Shown piece after piece: positions 32,190 through 41,948 of a stretch of 64,000 nucleotides of DNA. Each line of letters opens with the position of its first letter. The stretch's first letter is position 1. Location of the stretch: positions 385,917 through 449,916 of the forward strand of contig NZ_MQUQ01000003.1 of the NCBI RefSeq assembly GCF_001953865.1, read 5' to 3'. A model generated the notes under the pieces. That model made no database searches. It was not told where the DNA came from and saw only the letters and a program-made list of their open reading frames with translations. The stretch is from Amycolatopsis coloradensis (lineage in GTDB: Bacteria > Actinomycetota > Actinomycetes > Mycobacteriales > Pseudonocardiaceae). The position numbers and the translations under genes are program-made.

Positions 32190-33335
32190 ATGGAGGACGT
32201 GACAGCCACCCTGAGCAAGCCCAGCCTGAAGATCGGCCCCTACGAGGTCGATCCCCCGGTCGTGCTCGCTCCCATGGCGGGCATCACCAACGTCGCCTTC
32301 CGGCAGCTGTGCCAGGAGTACGGCGCGGGCATCTACGTCTGCGAAATGATCACGGCCCGCGCGGTGGTCGAACGCCATCCCGGCACCCTGCACATGATGA
32401 CCTTCGGCGAGAACGAAAAGCCCAGGTCCATGCAGCTTTACGGCGTCGACCCCAAGACGATGGCCGAAGCCGTCCGCATCATCACCGGTGAGGGGCTCGC
32501 CGACCATATCGACAGCAACTTCGGCTGCCCCGTGGCGAAGGTGACGCGTAAGGGTGGCGGCGCGGCGTTGCCGTTCAAGCGCAAGTTGTTCGCCGACATC
32601 GTGCGTGAGTCGGCGAAGGCGGCGGCCGAGGCGGGGGTGCCGTTCACGGTCAAGTTCCGCGTGGGCATCGACGACGACCACCTGACCTACCTCGACGCCG
32701 GGCGCATCGCCGAGGCCGAGGGCGCGGCGGCGGTCAGCCTGCACGCGCGCACGGCCGCGCAGCGTTACTCCGGCCAGGCCGACTGGACGAAGATCGCGGC
32801 GCTCAAAGAAGCCGTCACCAGCATCCCGGTTCTCGGCAACGGCGACATCTTCTCCGCCGAGGACGCGCTCCGCATGGTCGACCAGACCGGCTGCGACGGC
32901 GTCGTGGTCGGACGCGGCTGCTTGGGCAGGCCGTGGCTGTTCGGCGAGCTGGAAGCCGCCTTCGCCGGGCGTCCCCAGCCCACTCCGCCGAATCTCGGCG
33001 AGGTCGCGAAGGTGTTGCGCCGTCACACGGAACTGCTTGTCGAACACGACGGTCACGACAAGGCCATGCGCGACATCCGCAAGCACATGGCCTGGTATTT
33101 CCTGGGTTTCCCGGTCGGCTCCGAGCTGCGGCGCGGCTTCGCGATGCTTTCCAGCATGGATCAGCTCGACGACCTCATCGCCCGGCTCGACCACGAAGCC
33201 CCGTTCCCCAGCGCGGCCACCGGTCCACGCGGGCGGCAAGGTTCGCCGGGCAAGGTCACGTTGCCGCACGGCTGGCTCGACGACCCGGACGACGACTGCG
33301 TCCCCGAGGGCGAGGACATGCACTCCGGGGGCTAG
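32190..33335 (+). CDS. dusB: tRNA-dihydrouridine synthase (DusB-type)
   Basis: The 381-residue flavoenzyme reduces uridine to dihydrouridine in the tRNA D-loop. Diagnostic segments are VLAPMAGITNVAFRQL (about 24-39), the catalytic cysteine in DSNFGCPVAKVTRKGGG (Cys about 115), SLHARTAAQRYSG, LGNGDIFSAEDA and GRGCLGRPWLF, followed by the helical RNA-binding domain. The Gly/Asp-rich C-terminal tail is an actinobacterial extension. The start ATG 32190 or GTG 32199 are both possible. It is the counterpart of Rv0823c in the conserved phoU-LCP-dus neighbourhood. Confidence 0.95.
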   Translation: MEDVTATLSKPSLKIGPYEVDPPVVLAPMAGITNVAFRQLCQEYGAGIYVCEMITARAVVERHPGTLHMMTFGENEKPRSMQLYGVDPKTMAEAVRIITGEGLADHIDSNFGCPVAKVTRKGGGAALPFKRKLFADIVRESAKAAAEAGVPFTVKFRVGIDDDHLTYLDAGRIAEAEGAAAVSLHARTAAQRYSGQADWTKIAALKEAVTSIPVLGNGDIFSAEDALRMVDQTGCDGVVVGRGCLGRPWLFGELEAAFAGRPQPTPPNLGEVAKVLRRHTELLVEHDGHDKAMRDIRKHMAWYFLGFPVGSELRRGFAMLSSMDQLDDLIARLDHEAPFPSAATGPRGRQGSPGKVTLPHGWLDDPDDDCVPEGEDMHSGG

Positions 33336-33487
33336 CGGCTCGCGACCGGTCGGCTGGGTGCGGTGGCGCCTGGCCTTCCGGTGTCACCGTGTGCTGCCCC
33401 GGGCGTGAGCGAACCCCGCTCACCTGCTCACGACACGAACTCCCGACTCCGAGGCTGAGCGCGCCCGGTCCCCGTAAAGTCTGCGGC

Positions 33488-34321
33488 GTGATCGAGCAGC
33501 TGACCATCCCCACCGACGCCGGTACCTTCGACGCCATCGCGGCCGGCCCCGAAGACGGCCGCCCCGTCCTGCTGCTGCACGGGTTTCCCGAGGCCGCGGT
33601 GGAATGGGAGCACCAGGTCGCGACACTCGGTGTGCTCGGCTATCGCGCGGTGGCACCGGATCAGCGTGGCTATTCGCCGGGCGTCCGGCCGGAACAGGCG
33701 TACGAGTACAGCGCCGACTATCTCGTCGGCGACGTCATCGCGATCGCGGATCGCCTGGGGTGGAACGAATTCGACCTCGTCGGGCATGACTGGGGCGGCG
33801 CGGTGGCGTGGTGGGCCGCCGACACGCATCCCGGCAGGCTCCGCAGCCTCGCCGTGGTTTCGACGCCGCATCCGGCGGCGCTCGCGGAGGCCATGAAGAA
33901 CGACGAGGACCAGCATCTCCGGTCGGGGTACATGACCGAATGGCGGCAGACCCGCGTCACCGAACGGCGGATGCTCGAGAACAACGCCGACGCGCTGCGC
34001 CGCATCTTCGACTGGAAGGTGCCGCCGAGCAAGGTCGACGAATACGTCCGGCGGCTGTCCGAACCGGGCGCGCTGACGGCGGCGCTCAACTGGTACCGCG
34101 CCGGCCGCACCGGCGGGAAGATCGGGCCGATCGAGGTTCCGACGCTCTACATCTGGAGCACCGAGGACGCCGCCTTCGGGTCGACGGCCGCGCTCGACAC
34201 CGCGAACCGGGTCACCGGCCCGTACCGCTTCGAGATGATCGAGGACGCCTCCCACTGGGTGGTGGAAGAGGCGCCCGAGGCCGTCACTTCTTTGCTAGTG
34301 GAGCACCTTTCGTCCCACTAA
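33488..34321 (+). CDS. Alpha/beta hydrolase, epoxide hydrolase/haloalkane dehalogenase subfamily
   Basis: GTG 33488 gives 277 residues. The oxyanion motif HGFPE (31-35), the nucleophile elbow GHDWGG (99-104, Asp101) and the late DASHWVVEE (His about 255) fit epoxide hydrolases and related enzymes that use Asp rather than Ser as nucleophile. Two lid tyrosines needed by epoxide hydrolases are not obvious (one in RGYSPG region, one in LNWYRAG), so the reaction could differ. No signal peptide: cytosolic. It sits alone between dus and idi. Confidence 0.88.
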   Translation: MIEQLTIPTDAGTFDAIAAGPEDGRPVLLLHGFPEAAVEWEHQVATLGVLGYRAVAPDQRGYSPGVRPEQAYEYSADYLVGDVIAIADRLGWNEFDLVGHDWGGAVAWWAADTHPGRLRSLAVVSTPHPAALAEAMKNDEDQHLRSGYMTEWRQTRVTERRMLENNADALRRIFDWKVPPSKVDEYVRRLSEPGALTAALNWYRAGRTGGKIGPIEVPTLYIWSTEDAAFGSTAALDTANRVTGPYRFEMIEDASHWVVEEAPEAVTSLLVEHLSSH

Positions 34322-34379
34322 CAGGGGTAACTCTGGTCGCGGTACCGGTTACCGTGAGCCTGCTGGTTCAGTGGGTCCG

Positions 34380-34976
34380 GTGAACAACACGACCGAGCTG
34401 GACACCGAACGCATCGTCTACGTGACCGAGGACGGCGTGCCGACCGGCGAAACCGCGCCCAAACTGGCCGCCCACCACGAGAACACCCGGCTGCACCTGG
34501 CGTTCTCCTGCTATCTGTTGCGCCGCGGCGATCAGGCCCTGCTGATCAGCAGCCGCGCCGCGACGAAGAAGGTGTGGCCCCGGGTCTGGACCAACAGTGT
34601 CTGCGGGCACCCCGCACCGGGTGAACCGATCGAGGAGGCCGTCCGGCGCCGCGCCGCCTTCGAGCTCGGACTGCCCCGGCTGGACGGACTCCGGTGCGTC
34701 CTGCCGGCGTACCGCTACCGGACGCCACCGTTCGAGGGCGTGGTCGAGAACGAGTTCTGCCCGGTCTTCGTCGCCTGGGTCGACGATGATCCGAAACCGC
34801 ATCCGGACGAGGTCGGCGACTGGCGCTGGGTGAGCTGGAATGATTACGCACGGTTGCTGAACGACGATGTGGCCAACGTGAGTTACTGGGCTAAAGATCA
34901 GTTTTCGCAGCTCAAAGACTTAGAGCCGTTTTCGGCCTTACAAAACGGCACTTCGGTGCGTGACAATGGCGTCTAG
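34380..34976 (+). CDS. idi: Isopentenyl-diphosphate delta-isomerase, type I
   Basis: The Nudix-fold enzyme interconverts IPP and DMAPP. The catalytic cysteine is in NSVCGHP, the metal/catalytic glutamate in VENEFCPVF, and WPRVWTNS and DEVGDWRWVSW are family signatures. GTG 34380 gives 198 residues; GTG 34371 is three codons upstream and cannot be excluded. Amycolatopsis uses the MEP pathway, where Idi balances the two C5 units; the nearby cis-prenyltransferase gene (31 kb) is a consumer. No other isoprenoid gene is adjacent. Confidence 0.95.
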   Translation: MNNTTELDTERIVYVTEDGVPTGETAPKLAAHHENTRLHLAFSCYLLRRGDQALLISSRAATKKVWPRVWTNSVCGHPAPGEPIEEAVRRRAAFELGLPRLDGLRCVLPAYRYRTPPFEGVVENEFCPVFVAWVDDDPKPHPDEVGDWRWVSWNDYARLLNDDVANVSYWAKDQFSQLKDLEPFSALQNGTSVRDNGV

Positions 34977-35071
34977 CCGTCGTCCACTTGAGCGATATTC
35001 GCTTCGGACCGTACCGATACCTCAAGACCTGCCTCCTATCCGACGAAAACCAATTCGTGGCGGAGGTGAGC

Positions 35072-35785
35072 GTGGCAGCCGACGACGAGGCCGCGCTCCC
35101 ACCGGGCGTGCCGGGTACCGATCTGCTCAGCCTGCACGAATCGATTGCCGGAGTGCTCGCCACCCAGGGTGACTGGCGACGTGCCTACCACCACCTCAAA
35201 TCCGCCTTCGACCTCGCCCGCGCCGGCAGCCTGCGGGACACCCTGACGTCGAGCTACAACCGCCGCTACCTCGACCAGTGGCTGCACGGCCCCGCCGTCG
35301 AACACCGCGGCCCGCCCGGGATCGCGATCGCGCTGGTCGACCTCGACCTGTTCAAGAAGGTCAACGACACTTTCGGGCATCTGGTCGGCGATCGGGTGCT
35401 GCGCGAAGTCGCCGATCTGCTCCAGCAAGGACTTCCGCCCGAGGCGTTCTGCGCCCGCTACGGCGGCGAGGAGTTCGCGCTCGTCATCCCGGACGTCGAC
35501 GCCGCCCGCGCGGTGCGCATCGCCGACACCGCCCGCATCCGGGTGGCCCGCCATCCGTGGCGGCGGATCCGGCAGGGACTCTCGGTGACGATCAGCGTGG
35601 GACTCGCGCACGAGAGCCGCGCGGAACCGGATCACGCGGCGGAACCGGAACGGCAGTTGCGCCGTGCCGACGCTTTGTTGTATATGGCGAAACGGGCGGG
35701 CCGGAACAAAGTGGCCTATCGGGATAAGGAATCGTCGCGGACGATTCCCCGTTCGATGAACTCCGCGGACGCCACGGACGCCTAG
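35072..35785 (+). CDS. Diguanylate cyclase (GGDEF), soluble
   Basis: A near-ideal ribosome site GGAGGTGAG (35062-35070) sets the start at GTG 35072, giving 237 residues. The N-terminal 60 residues look like a single TPR-type helical pair (GDWRRAYHHLKSAFDLA), followed by the linker SSYNRRYLDQ and a GGDEF domain with ALVDLDLFKKVNDTFGH and an intact active-site YGGEEF (Gly131-Phe135). The RxxD inhibitory site five residues before GGEEF is absent, so product feedback is not expected. It makes cyclic di-GMP, and an RsiG-like protein, whose family can bind c-di-GMP, is encoded at 53.6 kb. Confidence 0.93.
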   Translation: MAADDEAALPPGVPGTDLLSLHESIAGVLATQGDWRRAYHHLKSAFDLARAGSLRDTLTSSYNRRYLDQWLHGPAVEHRGPPGIAIALVDLDLFKKVNDTFGHLVGDRVLREVADLLQQGLPPEAFCARYGGEEFALVIPDVDAARAVRIADTARIRVARHPWRRIRQGLSVTISVGLAHESRAEPDHAAEPERQLRRADALLYMAKRAGRNKVAYRDKESSRTIPRSMNSADATDA

Positions 35786-35993
35786 CCACTCACTCGGTTA
35801 AGGCTCGCACTCTGCGTAACAGATTCCCCCTGTTTTAACGCAGCTTTAACCAGAACCGCTCACCCGATCGCATGGACCGTTCGGCGCTGATCGGTACCTT
35901 GGGTGAAGAAAATTCGGGGATGGTTGTCGTCACGAACCCGAGGTGTCCGTACGATAACGAAAGAGCTTCGAGCCAGTCGTGAAAGGAGACCGA

Positions 35994-38045
35994 GTGCCCG
36001 ACGAGCACCACAACCCGGGGACCGGTCGCCACAGCCACGCGGACAGGAGCGCCGGCGAGCGCGGCCGCGGGAGCCGACGCCGTTCGATGGACACCCACGG
36101 CGGGATCAGTGTTTCCGACGTCGTCGCACGTCACACAGGTGAACGCCCGATCTTCGACCCCGCCGACGAGGCACCCGCGCCGCGCCGCCTACGGCAGGAA
36201 GAGCCGACGCCGGAGCCTTCAAGACCCGAGCCTTCGAGACCCGAGCCTTCAAAGCCCGAGCCTCCGAGACCCGGGTCGCACGCGGCACGGGCGGAACCGC
36301 CCGCACCTCGTCGTCCCCGTCCGGCCGCCCCGGCCGGAAACCCGCCGCCCGCGTCTCGCGCGGCCCTACCTGCCACGCCGCAGGCGCCGACGCGGCAGCC
36401 GCAGCCCACCGAACCCCCGCGTCCGCCTCGTACGCGTCAGCCGCGCCGTGCCGCGCCGAGCCCTGAAGCGCCGACGCAGCGCCGCCCGCCGGTGGTGAAC
36501 CCGGGCGCGCAGCAGCAGCCGGCGGTCCCGGCCCCGCCGCGGCGTCCTCGTCGCCCCGTGCAGCGACCGGCACCGCAGGCGCCGGCGCAGTCGGCCTCCC
36601 CGCAGCTGTCACCAGGTGTCCCGCCGAGGTCCGAGATGGACCGGCTCACGATGACCGACGAGCTCGAGGCGATCGACGACGCGACGATCATCAAGCGCAG
36701 GATCGACCACACGCTCGCCCGGTTCTCCGCCGCGCACGACGAACTCGAAGCCGAAGAGGCCAAGAAGCGCGAGCGCCGCGAACGGCTCGCCTCCCGTCCC
36801 GCCGCGCTGCTGGAGCAGACCCGCACGGCCCTGCAACGGGTGGTCACGACCAACGACGCCGAGCCTGCCGAAGCGGCGGCCGCCGAGCAGTCGTCGCCGC
36901 AGACCCGGCTGCAGGAGAAGAAGGAACGCAAGACCAGGCAGACGGCCAAGGCGGGCCGGATCACGGCCGCCGTGGTCGCCGCGCTCGTGTTCCTCTCCCT
37001 CGGCTCCGCGTGGGGCGCGCAGACCTGGTTCGACGCGAAGTTCAACAACGTCGCCTCGCTCGACGAAGACTCGGCCGACATCCAGGACGCCGCCGGCCAG
37101 ACCGGCGACGAGAACTTCCTGATGGTCGGTTCCGACAGCCGTGACGGCGCTGCCGCCGAGGACGGCGTCGGCGACACGGAGGGCACTCCGGGTGCCCGCT
37201 CGGACACGGTCATGATCGCGCACGTCCCGGCCGACCGGCAGCGCGTCGTGATGGTGTCGTTCCCGCGCGACCTCGAGATCAACCGCCCCGAATGCAAGCG
37301 CTGGGACCCGGCCACGTCGTCGTACACGGAAGAGACCTCGCCCGCGAAGAAGATCACGAAACTGAACACCGCCTACGCGGTCGGTGGCCCGCAGTGCGTC
37401 ACGAAGGTGATCCAGCAGATCACCGGCATGAAGATGAACCACTTCGTCGGCATCGACTTCAACGGCTTCAAGTCCATGGTCGACGCCGTGCAAGGCGTCA
37501 CCGTGTACAACGAGAAGCCCGTCGACGACACCACGCTCGGCATGATCATCCCGCAGGCGGGCGAGGTCCGGATCTCCGGCGACCAGGCGCTCAACTACGT
37601 CCGGGCGCGGCACGTCAAGGGCGACCCGACGTCGGACTACGGCCGGATCAAACGACAGCAGGCGTTTCTCGGCGCGCTGCTGAAGACGGTGATGTCCAAG
37701 GAAGTCATCCTGGACACCGGCAAGCTGAGCGGCTTCATCGACGCGTTCGCCAAGGCCACTTTCGGCGAGAACCTCGGCATCAAGCAGATGATGACGCTGG
37801 CGAAATCGATGCGCGGGATGGACTCGAGCAAGGTCAAGTTCCTCACCGTGCCCACCACCGAAGAGGCGAACAACCGCGGCAACGAGGTGCTGTTGCAGAG
37901 CAAGTCGAAGGCCGTCTTCGACGCGCTGATCAACAACACTCCACTGGAGGAGAAGGCCCCGGTACCCCCTCCGAACAGCGAGGGGCCCGCTCCGACGAGT
38001 GCCGCCAAGTCCGGCGGCGCCAAGAAGAGCAGCAGCTCAGGCTGA
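35994..38045 (+). CDS. LytR-CpsA-Psr (LCP) family cell wall ligase
   Basis: GTG 35994 follows GAAAGGAG (35980-35987). The 683-residue protein has a long disordered cytoplasmic N-terminus rich in Pro/Arg, with a short repeat of EPSRP units (about residues 70-90), a charged helical zone (210-310), one membrane helix (about 323-343) and the extracellular LCP domain (about 375-610) with GSDSRDG, GARSDTVMIAHV, SFPRDLEI and NYVRARHVKGD. LCP proteins transfer undecaprenyl-linked glycopolymers to peptidoglycan (arabinogalactan in this group). It is the positional counterpart of Rv0822c. The C-terminal tail is low complexity. Confidence 0.94.
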   Translation: MPDEHHNPGTGRHSHADRSAGERGRGSRRRSMDTHGGISVSDVVARHTGERPIFDPADEAPAPRRLRQEEPTPEPSRPEPSRPEPSKPEPPRPGSHAARAEPPAPRRPRPAAPAGNPPPASRAALPATPQAPTRQPQPTEPPRPPRTRQPRRAAPSPEAPTQRRPPVVNPGAQQQPAVPAPPRRPRRPVQRPAPQAPAQSASPQLSPGVPPRSEMDRLTMTDELEAIDDATIIKRRIDHTLARFSAAHDELEAEEAKKRERRERLASRPAALLEQTRTALQRVVTTNDAEPAEAAAAEQSSPQTRLQEKKERKTRQTAKAGRITAAVVAALVFLSLGSAWGAQTWFDAKFNNVASLDEDSADIQDAAGQTGDENFLMVGSDSRDGAAAEDGVGDTEGTPGARSDTVMIAHVPADRQRVVMVSFPRDLEINRPECKRWDPATSSYTEETSPAKKITKLNTAYAVGGPQCVTKVIQQITGMKMNHFVGIDFNGFKSMVDAVQGVTVYNEKPVDDTTLGMIIPQAGEVRISGDQALNYVRARHVKGDPTSDYGRIKRQQAFLGALLKTVMSKEVILDTGKLSGFIDAFAKATFGENLGIKQMMTLAKSMRGMDSSKVKFLTVPTTEEANNRGNEVLLQSKSKAVFDALINNTPLEEKAPVPPPNSEGPAPTSAAKSGGAKKSSSSG

Positions 38046-38076
38046 AGATCCGCAGAAGGATCATTCGTTAGTCCGG

Positions 38077-38098
38077 GTTCACGTCAGGTTCACTCTGG
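38077..38098 (+). promoter_or_regulatory. PHO box upstream of phoU
   Basis: GTTCACGTCAG (38077-38087) and GTTCACTCTGG (38088-38098) are tandem 11-nt units with the GTTCAC core, matching the PhoP-binding direct repeats of actinomycetes. The site ends 39 nt before the phoU ATG, overlapping the expected -35 region. Confidence 0.85.
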
Positions 38099-38137
38099 GA
38101 TGCGGCTTTTGGTCCCTCTTGCCCGTAGGGTTGGGCC

Positions 38138-38803
38138 ATGCGTGAGGCTTACCATGTCGAACTCGAACAGCTCGCCGAGAACCTAGCGAGCATGTCGCTC
38201 CAGGTCGCCGACGCGATGGAGCGGGCGACCCGGGCGTTGCTCGAGGTCGATCTCGGACTCGCCGAGCAGGTGATCAGCGACGACGCGAAGGTCGACGACG
38301 CGCGCGCCGAATGCGAGGAGCAGGCGTACGCGCTGCTGGCTTTGCAGGCACCCGTCGCGACCGACCTTCGGACCGTCCTCGCCGCGATCCACGCGGCGGA
38401 GAGTCTGGAGCGGATGGGCGATCTGGCCCTGCACGTGGCGAAGGCCGCGCGGCGCCGTCACCCCGAACCGGTTCTCCCCGACGCCGTGCGGGGCGACTTC
38501 GCCAAGATGGGCGAGGTGGCCGTCAAGCTGGCCCGGCAGGCCGAGCAGGTCATCAAGTCCAAGGACGTCCAGGCCGCCCGCACGATCGAGTCGGACGACG
38601 ACGAGGTCGACGAGATCCACAAGCACCTGTTCACGGTCATCATGGACCGGAACTGGGACCACGGCGTCGCCGCGGCCGTGGACGTCACCCTGCTGGGCCG
38701 CTTCTACGAGCGCTTCGCCGACCACGCCGTCTCGGTCGCGCGCCGGATGATCTTCGTGGTGACCGGCAAGATGCCCGGCTACGGCCCGGACGAACTTTCC
38801 TAG
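38138..38803 (+). CDS. phoU: Phosphate signalling regulator PhoU
   Basis: The 221-residue all-helical protein is two PhoU repeats, each with the metal-binding E/DxxxD pattern (ISDDAKVDDARAECEE and IESDDDEVDEIHKHL). PhoU links the Pst transporter to the phosphate sensor kinase and dampens the Pho response when phosphate is plentiful. It is transcribed toward the pstB end of the pst operon, from its own PHO box, as phoY2 is in mycobacteria. A 310-nt spacer with three palindromes separates it from pstB. Confidence 0.95.
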   Translation: MREAYHVELEQLAENLASMSLQVADAMERATRALLEVDLGLAEQVISDDAKVDDARAECEEQAYALLALQAPVATDLRTVLAAIHAAESLERMGDLALHVAKAARRRHPEPVLPDAVRGDFAKMGEVAVKLARQAEQVIKSKDVQAARTIESDDDEVDEIHKHLFTVIMDRNWDHGVAAAVDVTLLGRFYERFADHAVSVARRMIFVVTGKMPGYGPDELS

Positions 38804-38836
38804 TCCGAAGGGGACATTCCCCGCACAAGACGCAGC

Positions 38837-38879
38837 GAAGGGGCCCTTCACCGCATGTCACGCGGTGAAGGGCCCCTTC
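38837..38879. repeat. Palindrome, family B (18-bp arms), after phoU
   Basis: Arms 38837-38854 and 38862-38879 pair perfectly (core GAAGGGGCCCTTCACCGC) around a 7-nt loop. It lies 33 nt after the phoU stop and is likely its terminator. Confidence 0.88.
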
Positions 38880-38947
38880 CGCTCTCCGGACGCGGACGAC
38901 CGCGAGCCCTGGGTCGCGCTGCCGACTACACCCCCCCTGACCTCGAC

Positions 38948-39012
38948 CGCGTTTCGTCCTCTAGTTGCGGTAGTTCGCACCACGAACCACCGCAACTAGA
39001 GGACGAAACGCG
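38948..39012. repeat. Long palindrome, family A copy 2 (24-bp perfect arms, 17-nt loop)
   Basis: Positions 38948-38971 are the reverse complement of 38989-39012, with the same CGTCCTCTAGTTGCGGT arm as the copy at 7971. The loop again is 17 nt and folds as GTTCG/CGAAC (38973-38977 with 38983-38987) around a 5-nt loop. Compared with copy 1 the third and fourth inner pairs are swapped G-C to C-G and C-G to G-C. Confidence 0.92.
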
Positions 39013-39044
39013 GGCCGTAGCCAACCCCGTTCAGGACCACCCGC

Positions 39045-39103
39045 AAGTACGTGAAGGCCCCCTTCATTGCGCTAGACGCAATGAAGGGGGCCTTCACGTA
39101 CTT
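39045..39103. repeat. Perfect 27-bp palindrome, family B, after pstB
   Basis: Arms 39045-39071 and 39077-39103 match over 27 bp with loop CTAGA; the core is GTGAAGGCCCCCTTCATT. It ends 10 nt before the pstB stop codon, so it is probably the terminator of the pst operon. Confidence 0.92.
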
Positions 39104-39113
39104 TGCCGAAGAC

Positions 39114-39890
39114 TCAGCCGAAGCGGCCCGAGATGTAGTCCTCGGTCGCCTTCTCGTCCGGGTTCGAGAAGATCTTCTCAGTGTCGTTCAGCTCCACCAG
39201 GCGACCCGGCTGGCCGACGCCCGCCAGGTTGAAGAACGCGGTCTGGTCCGAGACCCGCGCCGCCTGCTGCATGTTGTGCGTCACGATGACGATCGTGTAC
39301 TCCTTCTTGAGCTCACCGATCAGGTCCTCGATGGCCAGCGTCGAGATCGGGTCGAGCGCGGAGCAGGGTTCGTCCATCAGCAGCACGTCCGGCCGCACGG
39401 CGATCGCCCGCGCGATGCAGAGCCGCTGCTGTTGACCACCGGAGAGGCCGCCGCCCGGCCTGTTCAGCCGGTCCTTGACCTCGTTCCACAGGTTGGCACC
39501 GCGCAGCGCGCGCTCGGCGATCTCGTCGAGCTGCTTCTTGCCCTTGGTGCCGCCCAGGCGCAGCCCTGCCACGACGTTGTCGCGGATGGACATCGTCGGG
39601 AACGGGTTCGGCCGCTGGAAGACCATGCCGATCGTGCGGCGGACCTGCACCGGGTCGACTCCGGTGCCGTAGATGTCCTCGCCGTCGAGCAGCACCTCAC
39701 CCTCGACGCGGGCGCCGGGGATGACCTCGTGCATGCGGTTCAGCGTGCGCAGCACCGTCGACTTGCCGCAGCCCGACGGGCCGATGAACGCGGTGACGTT
39801 CCGCGGCGGCACCGAGAGGGTGACGCCGTCCACGGCGTGGAATTTGCCGTAGTAGATGTCCACGTCTTTGACGTCGATTCGTTTGGCCAT
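39114..39890 (-). CDS. pstB: Phosphate ABC transporter ATP-binding protein PstB
   Basis: ATG 39890 gives 258 residues, the usual PstB length. Walker A is GPSGCGKST (37-45), the ABC signature LSGGQQQR (about 150-157), Walker B VLLMDEP and the switch histidine in IVTHNMQQA. The insertion [15 protein letters not shown] is typical of PstB. It powers high-affinity phosphate import with PstA/PstC and takes part in phosphate sensing through PhoU. It is the last gene of the minus-strand pstS-pstC-pstA-pstB operon, 10 nt after pstA. Confidence 0.98.
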   Translation of the reverse strand: MAKRIDVKDVDIYYGKFHAVDGVTLSVPPRNVTAFIGPSGCGKSTVLRTLNRMHEVIPGARVEGEVLLDGEDIYGTGVDPVQVRRTIGMVFQRPNPFPTMSIRDNVVAGLRLGGTKGKKQLDEIAERALRGANLWNEVKDRLNRPGGGLSGGQQQRLCIARAIAVRPDVLLMDEPCSALDPISTLAIEDLIGELKKEYTIVIVTHNMQQAARVSDQTAFFNLAGVGQPGRLVELNDTEKIFSNPDEKATEDYISGRFG

Positions 39891-39900
39891 CTCAAACAGC

Positions 39901-40818
39901 TCACTTCTTCTTCGGGGCGACAAGACGGGCAAAGAGCATGGCGAGGAGGTTCACGACCGCGATGATCAGCACCAGGGTGAGCGCGGCACCCCAGATCCGG
40001 TCGAACGCGACGGTGCCCTCGTCGAACGGGTTGCTGACCCGTTCGTTGTTCATCAGAAGCGGCAAGGCGGCCTGCTCGCCACCGAAGATGTCCCAGTTCA
40101 CGTAAGCGGAGTACCCGACGAGGACCAGCAGCGGCGCGGTCTCGCCCATGACCCGGGCGAGCGCCATCATGATGCCGCCGATGATGCCGGACAGCGCGGT
40201 CGGCAGGACGATCTTCATGATCGTCTTCCACTTCGGCACGCCGAGCGCGTAGGAGGCCTCACGCAGGTCGTCCGGGACGATCCGCAGCATCTCCTCCGAA
40301 GACCGCACGACCACCGGGATCATCAGCAGCACCAGGGCGAGCGACACGGCGAAACCGCTGCGCGGCAGGCCGAACGTCGTGATCCACAGCGCGTAGATGA
40401 ACAGCGCCGCGACGATCGAAGGGACACCGGAGAGGATGTCCACCATGAACGTCGTGATCTTCGCGAGTTTGCCGCGGCCGTACTCGACAAGGTAGATCGC
40501 GACGAGCATGCCGATCGGGACCGCGATGATCGCGCAGACCAGGCCCTGCAGCACCGAACCGATGACCGCGTGCAGCACGCCGCCGCCGACCTCGTCCGAC
40601 AGCACCGAGCCGAAGTCCTCGGTCCACCAGTTGCTGTACGGGATTCGCTTGACGCCGTTGATGACGACCGTGGCGAGCAGCCACACCAGCGGCACGACGG
40701 CGATCAGGAACGACAGCCAGATCAGGACCGTCGCGAGGCCGTTCTTGGTCTTCCTCGCGAGACTGACCTGCTGGAAGGCGGGGGTGGTGGCGGGGGTCTT
40801 CTCGAGCGTGGTGGACAT
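39901..40818 (-). CDS. pstA: Phosphate ABC transporter permease PstA
   Basis: The 305-residue integral membrane protein has six predicted helices and the cytoplasmic coupling loop [20 protein letters not shown], the EAA-type motif that docks on PstB. The N-terminal 30 residues are cytoplasmic. Two nucleotides separate its start from the pstC stop, and 10 nt its stop from pstB, so expression is tightly coupled. Confidence 0.97.
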   Translation of the reverse strand: MSTTLEKTPATTPAFQQVSLARKTKNGLATVLIWLSFLIAVVPLVWLLATVVINGVKRIPYSNWWTEDFGSVLSDEVGGGVLHAVIGSVLQGLVCAIIAVPIGMLVAIYLVEYGRGKLAKITTFMVDILSGVPSIVAALFIYALWITTFGLPRSGFAVSLALVLLMIPVVVRSSEEMLRIVPDDLREASYALGVPKWKTIMKIVLPTALSGIIGGIMMALARVMGETAPLLVLVGYSAYVNWDIFGGEQAALPLLMNNERVSNPFDEGTVAFDRIWGAALTLVLIIAVVNLLAMLFARLVAPKKK

Positions 40819-40820
40819 GC

Positions 40821-41894
40821 TCAGTCCCCCTTCTTGGCGATGATGGTCCGCGCGGCGAAGTTGACGATGAACGTCAGCAGGAACAGCACCAGGCCCGCCG
40901 CGATGTACGCGCCCGCCGAGATCTCGTTGTTGAGCTCCGCGTAGTCCGCCGCGATCTTCGAGGCGAACGTGGCGCCGCCGTCGAAGAGACTGAAGGTGAA
41001 CTCGCGGCCCACAGCGCCGGTCAGGATGATCGCGAGCGCGATCGTCTCGCCGAGCGCGCGGCCGAGGCCGAGCATCGAAGCGCCGATGTAGCCCGCCTTG
41101 CCGAACGGCAGGACCGTGGTGCGAATGACCTCCCAGCGGGTGGCGCCCAGCGCCAGCGCGCCTTCGATATGCGGGGTCGGGGTCCGCTCGAAAACCTCAC
41201 GCGACAGCGAGGTGATGATCGGCAGGATCATCACGGCGAGCACGATGCCCGCGGTGAAGATCGTGCCGCGCATGTCCGGCGAGACGTTGCCCGCCGCGAA
41301 GATCGGGATCCACGAGAAGGTGTCGTTGACCCACTGGGAGAAGGGCTCGATCGTCGGCGCGAAGACCATCAGGCCCCAGAGGCCATAGATGATCGACGGG
41401 ACGGCGGCGAGCAGGTCGATCACGTAGGCGAAGGGCCGCGCGAGCCGCTTCGGCGCGTATTGCGTCAGGAAGAGGGCGATGCCGAGCGAGATCGGCATCG
41501 CGATGATCAGCGCCAGCAACGCGCTGTAGACCGTGACCAGCAGCAGGCCCATGATGCCGAACTTCATGTCGTTCGGTTCGGTCTGCCAGGTCTGGCTGGT
41601 CAGGAAGTTCACGTTGTCGGCCCGGAGCGCCGGAATGGCCTGCACCAGCAGGAACAGCCCGATCAGGCCGATCAGCGAGACGACGAAGACGCCGGCTCCG
41701 GTGGTCAGGAACTGGAAGATGCGGTCACCGGGTCGCACCGTCCTGGAATTGGGGCTCGCGAGTTGCACCGAGGACTTCTCGGGCGGTGACGCGGCAGGTT
41801 GCTCCGAAATCGGGTCCTCCGTGAAGGTCTCGCGGACGCCAGAACGCCCACCGGGGTCGCCGGTGGGCGTTCTGGGCGAAGATGAATCGCTCAT
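40821..41894 (-). CDS. pstC: Phosphate ABC transporter permease PstC
   Basis: The 357-residue protein begins with about 55 disordered residues (Pro/Ser/Gly-rich), then six helices. The coupling loop REVFERTPTPHIEGALALGA and the conserved GRALGETIALAIIL follow the PstC pattern. With PstA it forms the phosphate channel. It starts 54 nt after the pstS stop; a short CAACCT/AGGTTG inverted repeat in that gap is too small to be a convincing terminator. Confidence 0.97.
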   Translation of the reverse strand: MSDSSSPRTPTGDPGGRSGVRETFTEDPISEQPAASPPEKSSVQLASPNSRTVRPGDRIFQFLTTGAGVFVVSLIGLIGLFLLVQAIPALRADNVNFLTSQTWQTEPNDMKFGIMGLLLVTVYSALLALIIAMPISLGIALFLTQYAPKRLARPFAYVIDLLAAVPSIIYGLWGLMVFAPTIEPFSQWVNDTFSWIPIFAAGNVSPDMRGTIFTAGIVLAVMILPIITSLSREVFERTPTPHIEGALALGATRWEVIRTTVLPFGKAGYIGASMLGLGRALGETIALAIILTGAVGREFTFSLFDGGATFASKIAADYAELNNEISAGAYIAAGLVLFLLTFIVNFAARTIIAKKGD

Positions 41895-41948
41895 CGACTA
41901 CTTCTGTCCAGCCTGTCTTTACTGATCAACCTGAGGTTGGCAACAGGG

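Noticed and set aside
41927..41939. CAACCT/AGGTTG palindrome between pstS and pstC as an intra-operon terminator
   Set aside because: Only 6 bp with a 1-nt centre and no T-tract.
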